NCBI RefSeq assembly: GCF_050948215.1
Contig: NC_135152.1
Span: forward strand, 3,506,310 to 3,570,309
DNA length: 64,000 nucleotides
Direction of reading: 5' to 3'
Source: Halictus rubicundus
Taxonomy: Eukaryota; Arthropoda; Insecta; Hymenoptera; Halictidae
A model generated the notes under the pieces. That model was not told where the DNA came from and made no database searches. It saw only the letters and a list, made by a program, of their open reading frames with translations. Below, in pieces: positions 1-11,979 of the stretch (positions are counted from its first letter, which is position 1; each line of letters starts with the position of its first letter). The position numbers were made by a program, and so were the translations under genes.

Positions 1-389
1 CGGGGCGTTTAGGGCGATAAGCAGACGCGCTCTCGGAACCTCCGGCATTTTGCGCGGGCTTATCGTTCCTCGGCGAGGCTCGGCATTTTCGTCGAACGTG
101 TCCGGCTGAAATAAAAAGAGCACATCGCGCGGAAAATCGATCGAGCCCGTCGCGTCGCGGCCAACACGTAAATAAAAGCCACGCGGTCTATGTTTATGCG
201 GCTGTTACTGCAACTGGCGGCGTGAAAGATGCATCTTCCGTCAGGGCCGTAACCTGCGCCCGCACCCTGAAGAGTTCCACTTTTATTCGAATAAAATCTA
301 GTCGACATTCGGGGAAAATTTGGTGGAAAGTGTTACGGATTGAAATTGACTCGAGTATCTTGAATACCTTGTTTAAATTTGATAATAGA
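1..389. other. GC-rich non-coding stretch, no gene seen
   Basis: CpG-rich sequence up to about 330, then AT-rich. The short open frames show no recognisable motif. Nothing else was identified here. Confidence 0.5.
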
Positions 390-860
390 GAAAGATGTTA
401 GAGAAAAATATGGTTGTGTTTGAAAGGGTTAACATTGTGGTAGAGTGAGAATGTTCTTCAAGGCCAACTTTTTGAGATTTCAAGGCCGTCGATGTTTTTT
501 TAATGGGACAATATGTTTTTGGTAGTGTCATGACCTTCGCTTGACCTTGAGTACCAAAAATCAATGAGGATGTAGGGTGTTTCATTTAAGTCGTTTATTG
601 TTGACATTGCAGAAAGATGTCAGAGAAAAATATGATTGGGTTTTCAAGAACAAACTTTGTGGTCAATATAAGATTTTCTTCAAGGTTACATTTTTCGAAA
701 TTTCAAGATCATTGATATTTTCTTTAATGGAACTGTATATTTTCATCACCGTTACTTTGTAGCCAAGGTCAAGACGAATCCAACGACCTATATTACCATG
801 ACCTTCGTGTGACCTTGATTGTCAAAAGTTATCCGAAATATATACAATTCAGAAATAAAT
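390..860. repeat. Two-copy tandem duplication, 220-270 bp unit
   Basis: GAAAGATGTTAGAGAAAAAT at 390 recurs as GAAAGATGTCAGAGAAAAAT at 612. Downstream landmarks (TTCTTCAAGG, a TTTCAAGRYC block, CATGACCTTCG at 529 and 797) follow in the same order. The second copy carries about 46 extra bases before the last landmark. Between the copies, at 577-592, is GGGTGTTTCATTTAAG, close to the terminus of the TA-flanked element at 51561. The copies are diverged, so the duplication is old. Confidence 0.75.
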
Positions 861-3435
861 ATCAGTAATGAAAATCGATTTTAGAAAATGCTCGACATGA
901 TATTCTTGAATGAAAAATTGATACAAATAAAACATTCTTTTTTATAATAATTTGCCTGTTTTTCTTTTTCACTTGTTCACTAGGAAGAACGGACTAAGTC
1001 TAACCTGTTGTATAAAATACATATGCGAATTTCAATTTTTAACATTTAGGCAAACTGGAACTTGTTGTTGGCTTTCTAATAGTCCAAAAGATTTTTGGGT
1101 ATAATCTGTCACTTAAAAATCACATAATCTGCAAGTTATTTAGAAAATTCTGTTCCGTATACCGTTAGTTAAATGTCAAAATTGATGTCGTCTAAACGCT
1201 AGAACCCAGAGAACGCGTTTCGACTGACCCATTCCCACTTCAATTTAATAAGCTGTTAGCCTGTCCGAAACCAGTTCCGCTGAAACCGACTGCTTTCGAA
1301 TTGATTCATGGCAGTTCCGCGTCCTTCAAGAGTTACTGAAACACCCCGACATAAATCGCCGATGAAATTGCTTTCAGTGAAAGGCGAAAAAAGTTCCCGG
1401 GGAGATTTGCATGTAAATCGCCGATGCAATTAGCGAGTTCCTCGACATACTGCTTAACCGCGTAACGCGCGATGTTTCTTCCCCGGCTATTAATTTTCGT
1501 AATGTTTCAGGTGTGCTCGTAACATTCGCCGTTGGAGATGAAGTATAATGCAGCTTCTCAGAATCGCCGGGCTCGATTTTCCTTTAGGAAATCTTTCGCT
1601 GGTGAAGTCAGAGAGCAGAAATACTCTTTTCCTTTCCACTGTGGTTCTACTATCGTTCAATTGTCTCGAAGATGCAAACACTTTCTGTATCGAGGGGCTG
1701 ATGAAACCGGGGATTTTCCTCCAAATTTTCCGCCCCGTTATCTTGCGATTACTCACTGCTAGTCGCGCTGACCCGTGCAATGGAAATCGCGCCCATTCAT
1801 GCTAGCCTTACTTTCCTGCTAGCCAGTTCCTGTTTCCCGCGGTTATCCGCTTCCACTCTTTTCTTCCACTTCGACTCGATAACGGCCCGGGAAACAATGA
1901 CGGCGATGAGCTAATCAACGGAATTAGTGCGCTCATTTTGCCAAACTTATGAAAGCTCCACGAAATCGGTTTCTTTACCAAGACGAGCCGAAACTTGTTG
2001 CAATTATCTTAGTATTTTTATGGATAAAGTTTGATCTGTTATTGCTAGATTGCAAAATAAAAATTGCCTACATCAATTGCAAAAAATAGGAAGCAACCTA
2101 ATACATTCGTACTCTTAAATCTTTTTAATCTTTTCATTCTTTGGAAGCATTTATAATTATGTCTAATTGTCTAAATGTCTAATTAGAAGTTCCTAAAATG
2201 CAAGGAAACGTATATACGACTCAAAGTTATTAAAAGGAATTTTTGAGTCAATGGAAGAAATTTTTGCCTTGTTTTAGTCTCCACTACTTTATGATCAGCC
2301 TGATTATTACAATAACCATTGATTTTTGATTCTCACCAAAGAATTGTATCATACGTACTACCAGTGTTGCTCGAATGTTAGGGCTGCCTTCTTAGGCATA
2401 TCCTTCCGTAGTGCTTAGGCCACACGAATATAAAAATGATTAGGGTCTATAAAAATCGTAAAAATTGAACTTAGAAATTTCTGTTGTTTATTTTTTTTTA
2501 AATTCTTCTAACCGGTGTTCAATAATATTGAGTCATCAGTAGCATCGCAAGATTATAATAATACCGCAAGAGATGTCATGAATGGACATTGATAATATAT
2601 AGTACACCAGGTATTAGATAATACTATATAATACTTGACAATACCACGTCTGGTTACTATCTTTAATCGAGATTTTTTTACATACAGATTAAGATCATTA
2701 AATGAAGATAAAGAGGTGAATTGGTTTTTCTTATCGATAATGTCTCAGTCCCTCATTGTCAGGAAACAATGAGATCGTGTAGTTTTTCATACAAATTTTG
2801 AAAAACTTCACATCACTTTCTAACAATCAGGAATGTCTTGCCACACCGTATAACCAACAGTAATGACACTTTTCGACACGAACTAACAATAAACCTTCAT
2901 TATTTCTTTCGGGATTATTTTTTAGAAGATTTTTAAGTGCAGAACAGTCATTGAGAATCGTACTAACAGGCTTGTAGTAACTAACGCGTTAACAATGGTT
3001 CCACTGTTAGCAGCGTCCTTCAATTCCAACTTTCCAACAGACATACATATGTCTTCAGTCGTCCGACGCAATTTCGACGCGGTCCCGCTGCCATTTTCTC
3101 ACGCTTTCGAGCCCGCACGGTCGATCGGAGAGATAATTATTATTTCTGGAGGCAGGTTCCTCCGGCCGATCATAATGGTCATTTAGGTGGATCGATTACT
3201 CGGTTCGATTACCAGTCCCGGAGTAAAGAGCTGATCGTTGTTAACGAAATTGCGGCGAGCAAAGCGACGGCAGAGTGCAGCCGTATCATCAAGGCGAAAC
3301 GCAGTCCGAGCAAAGGGACGCAAAATTTCCATGATAATGTTATGTTAATACGTCGCATTCGGCTACTCGGAATATTCTCTCGTCTCGGGGCAAGTAGGTT
3401 CGCGGGTTTCGGTAAAGAGCTGGGCTCGTGCACGC
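861..3435. other. Non-coding, mostly AT-rich, no gene supported
   Basis: No open frame with recognisable protein content. A fragment at about 2045-2070 (TAGATTGCAAAATAAAAATT) resembles the end of the dispersed TAGACTGCGG family. GC rises at 1200-1900 and 3060-3430 without a visible gene. Confidence 0.5.
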
Positions 3436-3676
3436 TACATCCTTACATACATACATACATCTTACATACATATATACATACATACATACATACATACATC
3501 CATACATCCATACATCTTACATACATACATACATACATACATACATCTTACATACATACATACATACATCTTACATACATACATACATACATACATCTTA
3601 CATACATACATACATACATACATCTTACATACATACATACATACATACATCTTACATACATACATACATACGTACA

Positions 3677-3711
<35 letters not shown>

Positions 3712-3755
3712 GCATATATACACATGTATATGCATGTATATACATATACAGAATA
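3436..3755. repeat. (TACA)n microsatellite with higher-order CTTACA spacing
   Basis: About 280 bases of tetranucleotide TACA are interrupted at regular 25-30-base intervals by CTTACA, giving a second-order period. The array decays into TATATG/CATATA purine-pyrimidine sequence at 3710-3755. It is open in several frames on both strands only because the unit contains no stop codon (repeating Tyr-Ile-His-Thr or Met-Tyr-Val-Cys), so these are not genes. Confidence 0.97.
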
Positions 3756-5138
3756 TATATACGGTTCGAGATAGAATAAATCGAAAGCGAGATGGACGTT
3801 CGAGTGCACTCCGCGTCCCAAAGGGGCCTTCGCGGAGCTTACACGGAAACAGCTCTGAAAGTCGATCGGCAGTCTGCTGCCGCTTTTGTTGACGTATATA
3901 GGCTTCCTCGCCGCCAATATTTTCCTTTGCGTCATATCCCGGGTCCGAGGACGACGGACCTAATCCTCGAAGATAGCCGAAGAGACCCCATCCCTTCAGC
4001 TTCTCGTTTCCCTTCCTTTCTATCATTTTCAATTCGACCACGATATGGATAAACAAGATCGTTCCCGGACGGACGATCGCCAATATACCTTGAAATTATT
4101 CGCCCCGAATCCGTAGAAACGTACAAGGTACGTCCCCTTGCCTCTGTCCTCTTTTTTCTTTCGCTATCGCTTTCCTTTCGTACTAGAGAGAATCTTAGAC
4201 TAGCTGGAAATTTTTGGAACGTTGGCAACATAATTTTCCGCTGCCCCGACGGTGATTTCTGACGCTGTTAGGGTCGTAGACTGGTTGACGTTGTAGTATA
4301 TCTGGGATCAAACATTCTCCTTGCTGATAGAGATAGTCAAACATTGGATTTGTGCCGGGCATTCTTTGGCGAATTTCCCGTTTTTGTAGACAAATTTTTG
4401 TGCAGACTAAATGTTTTTTAACGGTGCTATTATAGTCATTTCGAGAATCGAGTAGATTAAACACCCGATTTTCGAGATTGCGAGCAGATTATCGGCACGC
4501 ATTCTATATCACACTTTTCCGAAAATCAGGCTAGAGAGCTGTTAGTTGAAGCATAGACAATTTTCCCTTTTTATAGGTCGAAGCAGGAACAATGGATTTT
4601 CGAAACAATAACCTTTGTCTGGTCGAAGAATGTGTCTCGGGTGCACCAGACCTGTTTCCAACTCATTATCATCTCTTTTGTCGCTTGCAGTAATAGTAGT
4701 CGGTATTTCCTGGCAGCTCTCGAATTAAGGGACATTGAAACATTAGATCACATGAAAATGTGAAATGTAAGTCCGAGTTCTTTTATATTCTTCCACTGTA
4801 CCCCCCCCCCTCTCTCTCGCTCTTGCTTCTATACTTATTTGCAAGAACATTCTCCAACCCATCATAATACCTCGAGAAGTTCGCTCATTTTCATTTTGCA
4901 GTAGGGTGGAGGAGTTTTTCGTTCAAGAAGCTGGGAACTTTTTTTCAAGGTCGGTGTAATGGAACCGCCTGAAAGATGAAGAAAGTTGTCCGGTGTAATT
5001 GAATAGAGTGAACCCGGTCTTTAAACTTTCTTCAAAAATACGGGAAGATTTTTTCGGGGCGACCGGGGAATCAGAATTTTCTTCCTTTCCACTCGAAGAT
5101 TTTTATCGCGACGTTACACAATTTGATCACATCGGGAG
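3756..5138. other. Non-coding, no gene supported
   Basis: GC-rich from 3760 to 4200, then AT-rich. A run of ten C followed by TC dinucleotides lies at 4801-4825. Nothing else recognised. Confidence 0.5.
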
Positions 5139-5445
5139 TGGACTGTGGATTTTTTGCATTTATGGAAAAAAGAAGCACAATCTAAAACAATTTAAGGATA
5201 TCGTTAGATTACTTTACAAATTTTTTAAAGGGACGGAGAAATTAGTATTTGGCCCTTTCTACCTACTTCAAAATTCACGAAGAAAATGAGGTAAAATTTT
5301 AACCAACTTGAAAATTAAAAGAATTTAAGAATATCGATGGAATTCGCAATTTGTTCAAATTGCTGAAGAAAGAACGAAATTCCTATTCGGCTGCTGTGCC
5401 TTAGAATCGACGAAGATAAATTTTATTTTGCACAATACAGTATCA
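5139..5445. mobile_element. Long variant of the dispersed TAGACTGCGG-end family
   Basis: The left end reads GGACTGTGGATTTTTTGCAT followed by TTATGGAAAAAAGAAG. The interior (AAAACAATTTAAG, CGACGAAGA, TTATTTTGCACAA) parallels the copy at 49825-50025. An internal segment is duplicated (AATTTAAGGATATCG near 5190, AATTTAAGAATATCG near 5321), which explains the length of about 305 bp rather than 200. The right end near 5431-5445 is weakly preserved. Confidence 0.5.
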
Positions 5446-7333
5446 CCGGTAACCTAATTGTGCTTGAATCCTAATGAATCGTTCACCAGCGATGTTATTC
5501 TACCATCTCCATCGATTAATACGATTCACAAATTTTTCTTTAGATTATTATTTAGATTACTGAGCTTAAACGTTTAAATTACTGCCTAAGAACATCGTTT
5601 CAGGAGTGCATCGTTCCGTTTCGACTTTCGAGCACCGGTGATGCCAAACGGTGCAACGATTCGATGCAACAGCGTTTCGCATCGATCGTCGACTCGCACG
5701 AAACACGAGAAACAAACATGGAGTAGAATCGGATTCCACGGTCGGAGATCTTCATTAATCTGAAACCGAGATTCGCCTGATCGGAGGTCACGATCCGAAC
5801 GAGACTGTCTGATGTTTGCATTGCGAGCCGGGGCGTCCATAAAAATTAGTCACGTTGATGCACTATCGCTACTGGGGGCATCACGCGAACTGCCCGCAGA
5901 CTCCTGTTTATACGAACCAATAGGGATGGGATCAACAGACATTCATCCAAGGCAATTTTTACCACCAAACTGCAATTTTGTGCGCTTAACCATCCTAACT
6001 TGTCAAGTCGTCCGGTACAATTTTCGAAAGGGTACTCTGATTCAAAGGATACTTTTACCTTCTTACTCAATCTTCCTAACTTCTCAAGAAATTCCACGTC
6101 ATCAGGTGCAATTTTAGAAAAAGCTATTTTGACTTAAATGATTTGCTCGGACAATTTTGCGAGTCTGGTTTAATTATTCGACTTCAGGGCCACTGTTTTA
6201 ATTTTAATTTTGAAATATATTTACAGAGGGTTCGGTGATGGATCGAGGATCGAATCTGCTTGCAAGACACTCCGTCCCATCGCTACAAACGACCGATAGA
6301 ACATTGGAAGCGCCAATAAAAAAAGCTGCATCGATAAGATCGCACCAGTTCCGATTGATCCGTGTCCGAGCTAATTCGAGCCTGTTTCGCTTCCCGGATT
6401 ATCGAGACTTCGTCCGTGTTAACACGCGAGAGCTATTGAATTTTCAAATCCCTAAACGATCCGCCTGCGATACGACCGACCGTGTCGAATCATCCGTTTC
6501 GAATCACTCACGACATTTACTGTCGTTCTGCTCGTGTACAACAACTCGTGAAGTACGTACCTAAAACTCTCCGTTCATGCTTCCAACACTGGAACGAAAA
6601 GAGCTAGAAATATAGGTTGGCCACACCAATTTTTCTCAATATTCGTAATGTTATAATTTTGATAATTGTGTACATTTTCGTAGAAAGATTACACGTGCTT
6701 CAATAAGGAGGTTGGTTCAATAATTTCTCAGGGAAGCATTTTCGTAATTTAGATAGTTGAGAAAGAAGAAATCAGGAACAGGTCATTGTGATTTGTTTGG
6801 TAGTTCTAATCGAAGGAGTCTTTCGCGATTTTCGTCCTTTTTGTATCCACAGAGTTACACCAATTGTGTGTTTCTCTGATAAACTCCGTACACTTTAGTG
6901 GGTCAAGTGTTGGAGAAGTTCCATCGAGATTGCGGAAGCTGGTTGTTGTATTGAAAAGGAACGGGCGAGAATAGATAACAGGCGAACGTTATCGGAGTGA
7001 TGTACGCGTGAGAGAGAGACAATGGGAGGTCGGTCCAATTATCAGGCCGGCCGAGAGACTTTTAATTTATTGGCGCGAGGCGATACCGAGTCGCGCACCA
7101 GCATTCACGTTCGAAAATATGAAAGGAGGAATTTCTCCTTTTATTATTTGCAACAGAGAGATATTCTTATCTTTCAACGTGCTCTCGAAACCATAACCGA
7201 GTAAAGAAAACGCAATTGCTCCTTCTCCTTACTACTCAATTATAAATTAGATAATTTTATAGCACACATTATCAAGTGAATTTATACTTTAAGCAAAACT
7301 GATTAATGAAAATTCGTTCTTTAGTGGAGGAGA
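5446..7333. other. Non-coding, no gene supported
   Basis: AT-rich with a moderately GC-rich patch at 5600-5900 and 6240-6560. Open frames overlap on both strands with no family motif. Nothing else seen. Confidence 0.5.
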
Positions 7334-7451
7334 TTACTGTGTTAATGCATTTTAAATAGAATATAATAGTACCTATTCTACAGTTCTTCAAAAATATTTG
7401 CTATTTCATATTTCACGCGTTCTATTATAAATGCATAAAATCTGCAGTCTA
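7334..7451. repeat. Degenerate TAGACTGCGG-family copy
   Basis: The right end (ATGCATAAAATCTGCAGTCT plus A, ending at 7451) is clear. The left end (TACTGTGTTAATGCATTTTA near 7334) is a looser match, so the left boundary is uncertain. Confidence 0.45.
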
Positions 7452-8425
7452 TTAATGATTCACCTGCGGAAATATTAATTGTATTCATGAATTTGAGGCA
7501 AATTCGCAATTATGCAGCGGTTTCAACGATCACACAGTGGTGGAAACAGTGTATACTAATTAAGTGAAATCCAAAATTCAAGCTGCAAAATATGGTTTTA
7601 GTTTTATTTCTTGGTTTAATTAAGTTTCAATATTAATTTAATTTTCTTGATTTGATCAATTCCTTTTAGAGCTCATTTGATCTAAGAAAATTATAATAGA
7701 ATTAATTGAAAAAATCTCACTAGTTACTATAAGTTTTTCCTCTAACAAACATCGACCCCATTAGGAATGTTCGCAGCAATTCTTCTGAATTTAATCTACA
7801 ATCGACAAACATAAACAACTTTGTCTAGCTGGTTATCTCTCGGGAGCATCGCGGATGCGAACACAGTCACCGGAAACGATTCTAATTCACATTAGTCTTA
7901 CCTGGTGCCGGTGCGTTTCAGAGTCGGCTGTTTGTCTCCGTGCCGTTCAGTGTCGTTTTAAATTTCCGATACGATTCCGTGGGCTTATCTCGCTGTACAA
8001 CGTCGCGGGACCGTTTACAAATAGCGAGCACATGCTACGCGCGAACATACACACGGGAGAGATACGGGGCCTCGTAAATAGCCCGTCGTGGGACGGTATT
8101 GCAAAGAACGCTGGCAAACTCGGGAACAAGGTCAGGCGTAATGAAGGCGCGCGCGAAGTTAGAATTGTTTCGGATTCGTTCAAGTTTTCCGACGGCTTTC
8201 GTCGGCGAGATTAATCTTCTACTTGATATCGTCGCTCGTTCATCGGGTTTCCTTCTGATAACGTTTCAATTCGCAGTAGAATTATGGATTGCTATTGACA
8301 AATTATTCTTTGGAGAAACATTAGCCGAGAGGATGCTCCAATGAACAAGTGGAAATGGGATCTTCGTACCTATAGTTGCAGAACTGAGTTGATTCATAGA
8401 AAAACAATTTCTTCATTCTAGTAAC
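7452..8425. other. Non-coding, GC-rich patch at 7850-8220
   Basis: The 119-codon open frame within the GC-rich patch overlaps frames on the other strand and has no recognisable domain. No gene is called. Confidence 0.45.
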
Positions 8426-8625
8426 TAGACTACCGATCTTTATGCTTCTATGACTTATGAAAATTTTCAAAAAATACTAGAATATCAAGCTCGATAGAAT
8501 TTAGTGCGATTTTTATTTGTTCTGTATCCACAAACGCTGTTCCCATTGAAATACGATTTTATTTCATTCCACTTTCTTCAAATTTGTCTATAAAAATCGT
8601 AAATTGCACAAACACCCGCAGTCTA
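8426..8625. mobile_element. 200-bp inverted-repeat element, TAGACTGCGG family
   Basis: The left end is TAGACTACCGATCTTTATGC. The right end, read in reverse complement, is TAGACTGCGGGTGTTTGTGC. The flanks GTAAC on the left and its inverted counterpart GTTATTAG on the right suggest the repeat extends a few bases further out. There is no coding capacity, so this is a non-autonomous element. Its superfamily is not assigned. Confidence 0.65.
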
Positions 8626-9234
8626 CTAATAACCCTTTGTCCTTATTTATAAAGGATTTTTTACATTAATTTATCGAGTGTAACAAATTCGACTACGATC
8701 TGCGAAATGCTAGAGGGGGTACAAAATTTCTTTATTTAGAATTTATGGAAGGCATTCTTCGAGTACTTAAATTACTTATAAATTACTTGGATTTTCTAGA
8801 ATATTCGAGAGTGCTGGACAGGCAGACAAAGCAGACGACAACCTCATCAATCCATCTGAATGAATTTTCTGCACTCGGGATTAAAATGCAACAAACGCTT
8901 CAAGAAACTAAATCTCAGACGTTGCAACAGTTCCCAAGTCCAGTTTTTCCATTTCATACGAACACTATTGTGTTTTTCTCTCGAGTTCTTTCCCCCCCGT
9001 CTCTCTCCGGAGGCTTTTAACATTTTTATCGATGCGACGAGACGCTACGCGCGTCTTTCGCGAACTGGTTCTCGGACTTCCGGCCATTCTTCGTCGCAAT
9101 TTTTCATCGGCGAAGCGCCCTCGAGATTCGCGCTTTCTTCCCGATGATATCCCGGCGGCCATCGTATTCCTGTGTTTTTTTTTGTTCACGCCGTCCGATA
9201 TATTCCACGGCGTTCCTTTCAGCCTCGTTTCTTC
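8626..9234. other. Non-coding, no gene supported
   Basis: AT-rich to about 8990, then CpG-rich. Nothing recognised. Confidence 0.45.
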
Positions 9235-9325
9235 TCCCGATCTCCAATGTAAATTCGCGAGGTTCGTCGTCGTCGCGAACGATCTCTCGCCTATTTCGCG
9301 AGCTCGATCCTTATGGAATATTAAT
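9235..9325. repeat. Dispersed repeat, paired with 12510-12595
   Basis: Shares GATCTCCAATGTAAATTCGC at the start and GGAATATTAATGC at the end, at matching spacing, with the segment at 12510-12595. The type of element is unknown. A CT-rich run follows at 9327-9362. Confidence 0.5.
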
Positions 9326-9547
9326 GCAACACTCCCTCTCTCTCGATCTCTCTTTCTCTCTGATAACGGGTCGGTTCGCGCAATCGCGAACCAATAACGT
9401 CTCTCGGCCGAATGATTTCGTTTCATTGTCTCGCGCGCCGATTGAAATTTCCACTGTACGCAATCAACGCATACCGGTCAGATAAAAACGAGGACCAAAT
9501 TGTAAATAGAAAGTTCTAAGTCCATGGAATATGATCAGTTTCATTAA

Positions 9548-9789
9548 CTCGTTATACTGTAATATCGAGTCAGACTCGCGATGAAGATTTCGAACAGAAT
9601 CTTCTAACTATGTATATTATTAATTTCCTTGAAATTGAAATGAAATTCTATTTTATCGTAGTCAATATTTAACCATTACAGAATACGTGGTTATACAATA
9701 AATACAAATTTTCTATTTTTCCTAGTATATTATAGGCTTGAAAGAAGTTCTAATCATTGTAATCATAAAATAAATTGTAGTGCAAGGGG
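9548..9789. mobile_element. TTAA-flanked non-autonomous element, family B (piggyBac-like)
   Basis: Bounded by TTAA at 9544-9547 and 9790-9793, length 242 bp. The right terminus is GTAGTGCAAGGGG and the left is CTCGTTATACTG, an imperfect inverted match. Related cores occur at 16780-16990 and 20300-20516. TTAA duplication is characteristic of the piggyBac superfamily; the assignment rests on that and on C-rich ends, with no transposase present. Confidence 0.6.
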
Positions 9790-9793
9790 TTAA

Positions 9794-10854
9794 GTACAAC
9801 GCACCTCATTTACTAAATATTAAAACAATTTCATTTCATTTAATTGGGGACAGTGATGGAGTCTCTGAATATTATGCTGTGCGCTACGATTTCAAATGAC
9901 AAAGTGTACGAAATTAATTTGACTATAAATTGTGGGATTGTGAACGTATAAATGACGTTAATGGCGAATGTGTTAAGGTTATTAAAAAAACAAACAGATG
10001 TACATTCGCGGTTTTGAAATGAATCTAGACAATTTTGCATAAGAATCCGCAATCTAGAAGCGAGCCATTTTTCAGGGGATATTTATAAAATATAGAAGAG
10101 CTAAATTTTTATTCATTTCCCGTTTGTTGCAATTAATGAAGACAGTGTTTATTTAGTATAAAGGTCTAATTCCGAATCGTTTCGTCCATAGGAGAAGTTC
10201 GCGCTCGAAACAAAACTCCACGGTTAAGATCGCCGTTTCCGCTCCGCTGCGAACAATATTTCGTTACGATCTCGATCCTGGCCAATATGCACGCGTCCGT
10301 AAAACGAAAAAAAAAAAAAAAAATAGAGCAGATCTTGATGAAATAGGAGCCATAAAAAGATCTCCGGCGTCGGATAACGGCAACGAAAGCGCGCGCGGCT
10401 CCAGGCTCTATCGATCACACGACTGCGGCGAAGTAGTGCAACGACACTGTGTCCGGGTATTTAAAACCGTTTAGCCGGCAACTAATTGCGCTAATAATTC
10501 CGTCGATAGAATAATAATGCCCCCGTCGGGGGCCGGCTCGATCAATCGCGCGGATTCCGAGCAGCGCAATCCTGCGCGCCTCGATCCTTCTCTCACTCTC
10601 GCTCTCGCTCTCTGTAACTCCGAGGTTTATCCCTCGCGGAGAAATCATCCTCGAGCGGATTGCGTTCGTCTCAATTACCGAGAGTTTATTGCTCTCTTCA
10701 ATAAAAATGATTCCGCTCGCGATTTGAAAATTATTCGGGTGCTTGGGACTTGGTTTCGATACCGTTGGATTTGGAAATTAATACTCTCGATTTTTCGGCG
10801 AAATCTTCCTTAAAAAGAAAATTCCGTTAAGCAAATATTCGCTATTGTTATTAG
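9794..10854. other. Non-coding; poly(A) run at 10307-10323; GC-rich 10370-10700
   Basis: A 17-A run lies at 10307-10323 with no recognisable retrotransposon 5' of it. A right end of the TAGACTGCGG family (TGCATAAGAATCCGCAATCT, then A) is at about 10016-10036. No gene supported. Confidence 0.45.
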
Positions 10855-10990
10855 TAGATTGCGGATTTTGTGCGTTTATGGTAAAAATGGGTGCAACTTA
10901 AAACAGTGGAAAGGCTAAAAGAATTTGAGAGCGTCAATGTATTTTCTGTTTAGTTTGATGTGAAAATATAAAATTGTGTATTAAGTAAAA
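10855..10990. repeat. TAGACTGCGG-family copy, right end missing
   Basis: Starts TAGATTGCGGATTTTGTGCG and continues TTTATGG, GTGCAACTTAAAACAGTGGA, AAAAGAATTTGAGAG. These match the order of landmarks in the copies at 5139 and 49825. The inverted right end is not found, so the copy is truncated near 10990. Confidence 0.55.
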
Positions 10991-11979
10991 CCCCACAGAG
11001 ATATTGTGTGTCTGACCACACAAATCTGGTACCTTAGAGGGGTTTATGTGGCACACCTTTCGCAGACACGACGAATATTATTTTTCAATAATAATTTGAT
11101 GCCAGTTGCAGTATTATCTGTTACGGCTCGATGTAAGAGCGCTCGCACGTTCATTTTCGTGGGAGCATTTTTTTCCGAATTTTCCGGGTCACCATATTAT
11201 CGTTCTTTTTATTTTCGAGGGGGGGAAAGAAAATATTCCGCATGCGGTGGAAAGCCGATTTCCGCGGATGTTTCTTGGCGTATCAGCAGTGGACTTTGGT
11301 CGGAATGCGCATTCGACTGGATGCGATTAAGTAATTGCCTGGCGATAAGAAATTAGCATGGGACCGGCATTACGTGGCCCGATCCAGCCGGCAAAGTTAA
11401 TCTTTAATTTATGCTAACCGTTATTACCTGGCGGACTGGCCTTTAATACTGCTCACGCGAAACTGTTCGGGGAAATTGTTTCCTGGATGAAAGGGATAAT
11501 GCAACTGGCCGGAAGATAACGGCCGGCCCGCCGTTGCACTGCCGCATGAAAAACGCCCGATAACGCATCGGGAGGGAAAAAGAGATCCGTCGGCTTCGAC
11601 AAACACCGGTGCATGATCGCGCACGGTTTCCTGCACTTCGCGTGCTGCTGTTCGAACAAATAGGTTCTTGGTTCGTCACGCTGTTCGATCGCGTCTCCTT
11701 GAGAACGCTCGGGAATTTTTCAGCGCACAGTTTCGCAACCATTGCATGGTTTTCGCTGCCCTCTTTTCATAGTTATTGCATGGCACAGTTTTTTTTTATT
11801 AATACGCCTCCATAGAACTTACTAAGTTTATAATATTATTGTTACCGAATTTTATCTCCTCTCGTGTTCGTATAATACAGACGCGACCAATTTAAAAAAT
11901 TGAAGGAATTAACTCTACACCAATTAAGCGGAGAAAAATGCATCTACGCAGCCAATATTGCTACAGTCGATGCTGTTGA
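10991..11979. other. Non-coding; possible conserved block 11300-11640
   Basis: The stretch 11300-11640 is balanced in composition, free of recognisable repeats, and contains several ATTA/TTAAT sites. That is compatible with conserved non-coding DNA but not proof of it. The overlapping open frames on both strands carry no known domain. Confidence 0.4.

Noticed and set aside
3342..3935. Open frames of about 150 codons on both strands
   Set aside because: Generated by the (TACA)n array, which lacks stop codons in some frames.
10307..10323. 17-A run considered as a retrotransposon tail
   Set aside because: No retrotransposon or processed-gene sequence precedes it and no flanking duplication was seen.
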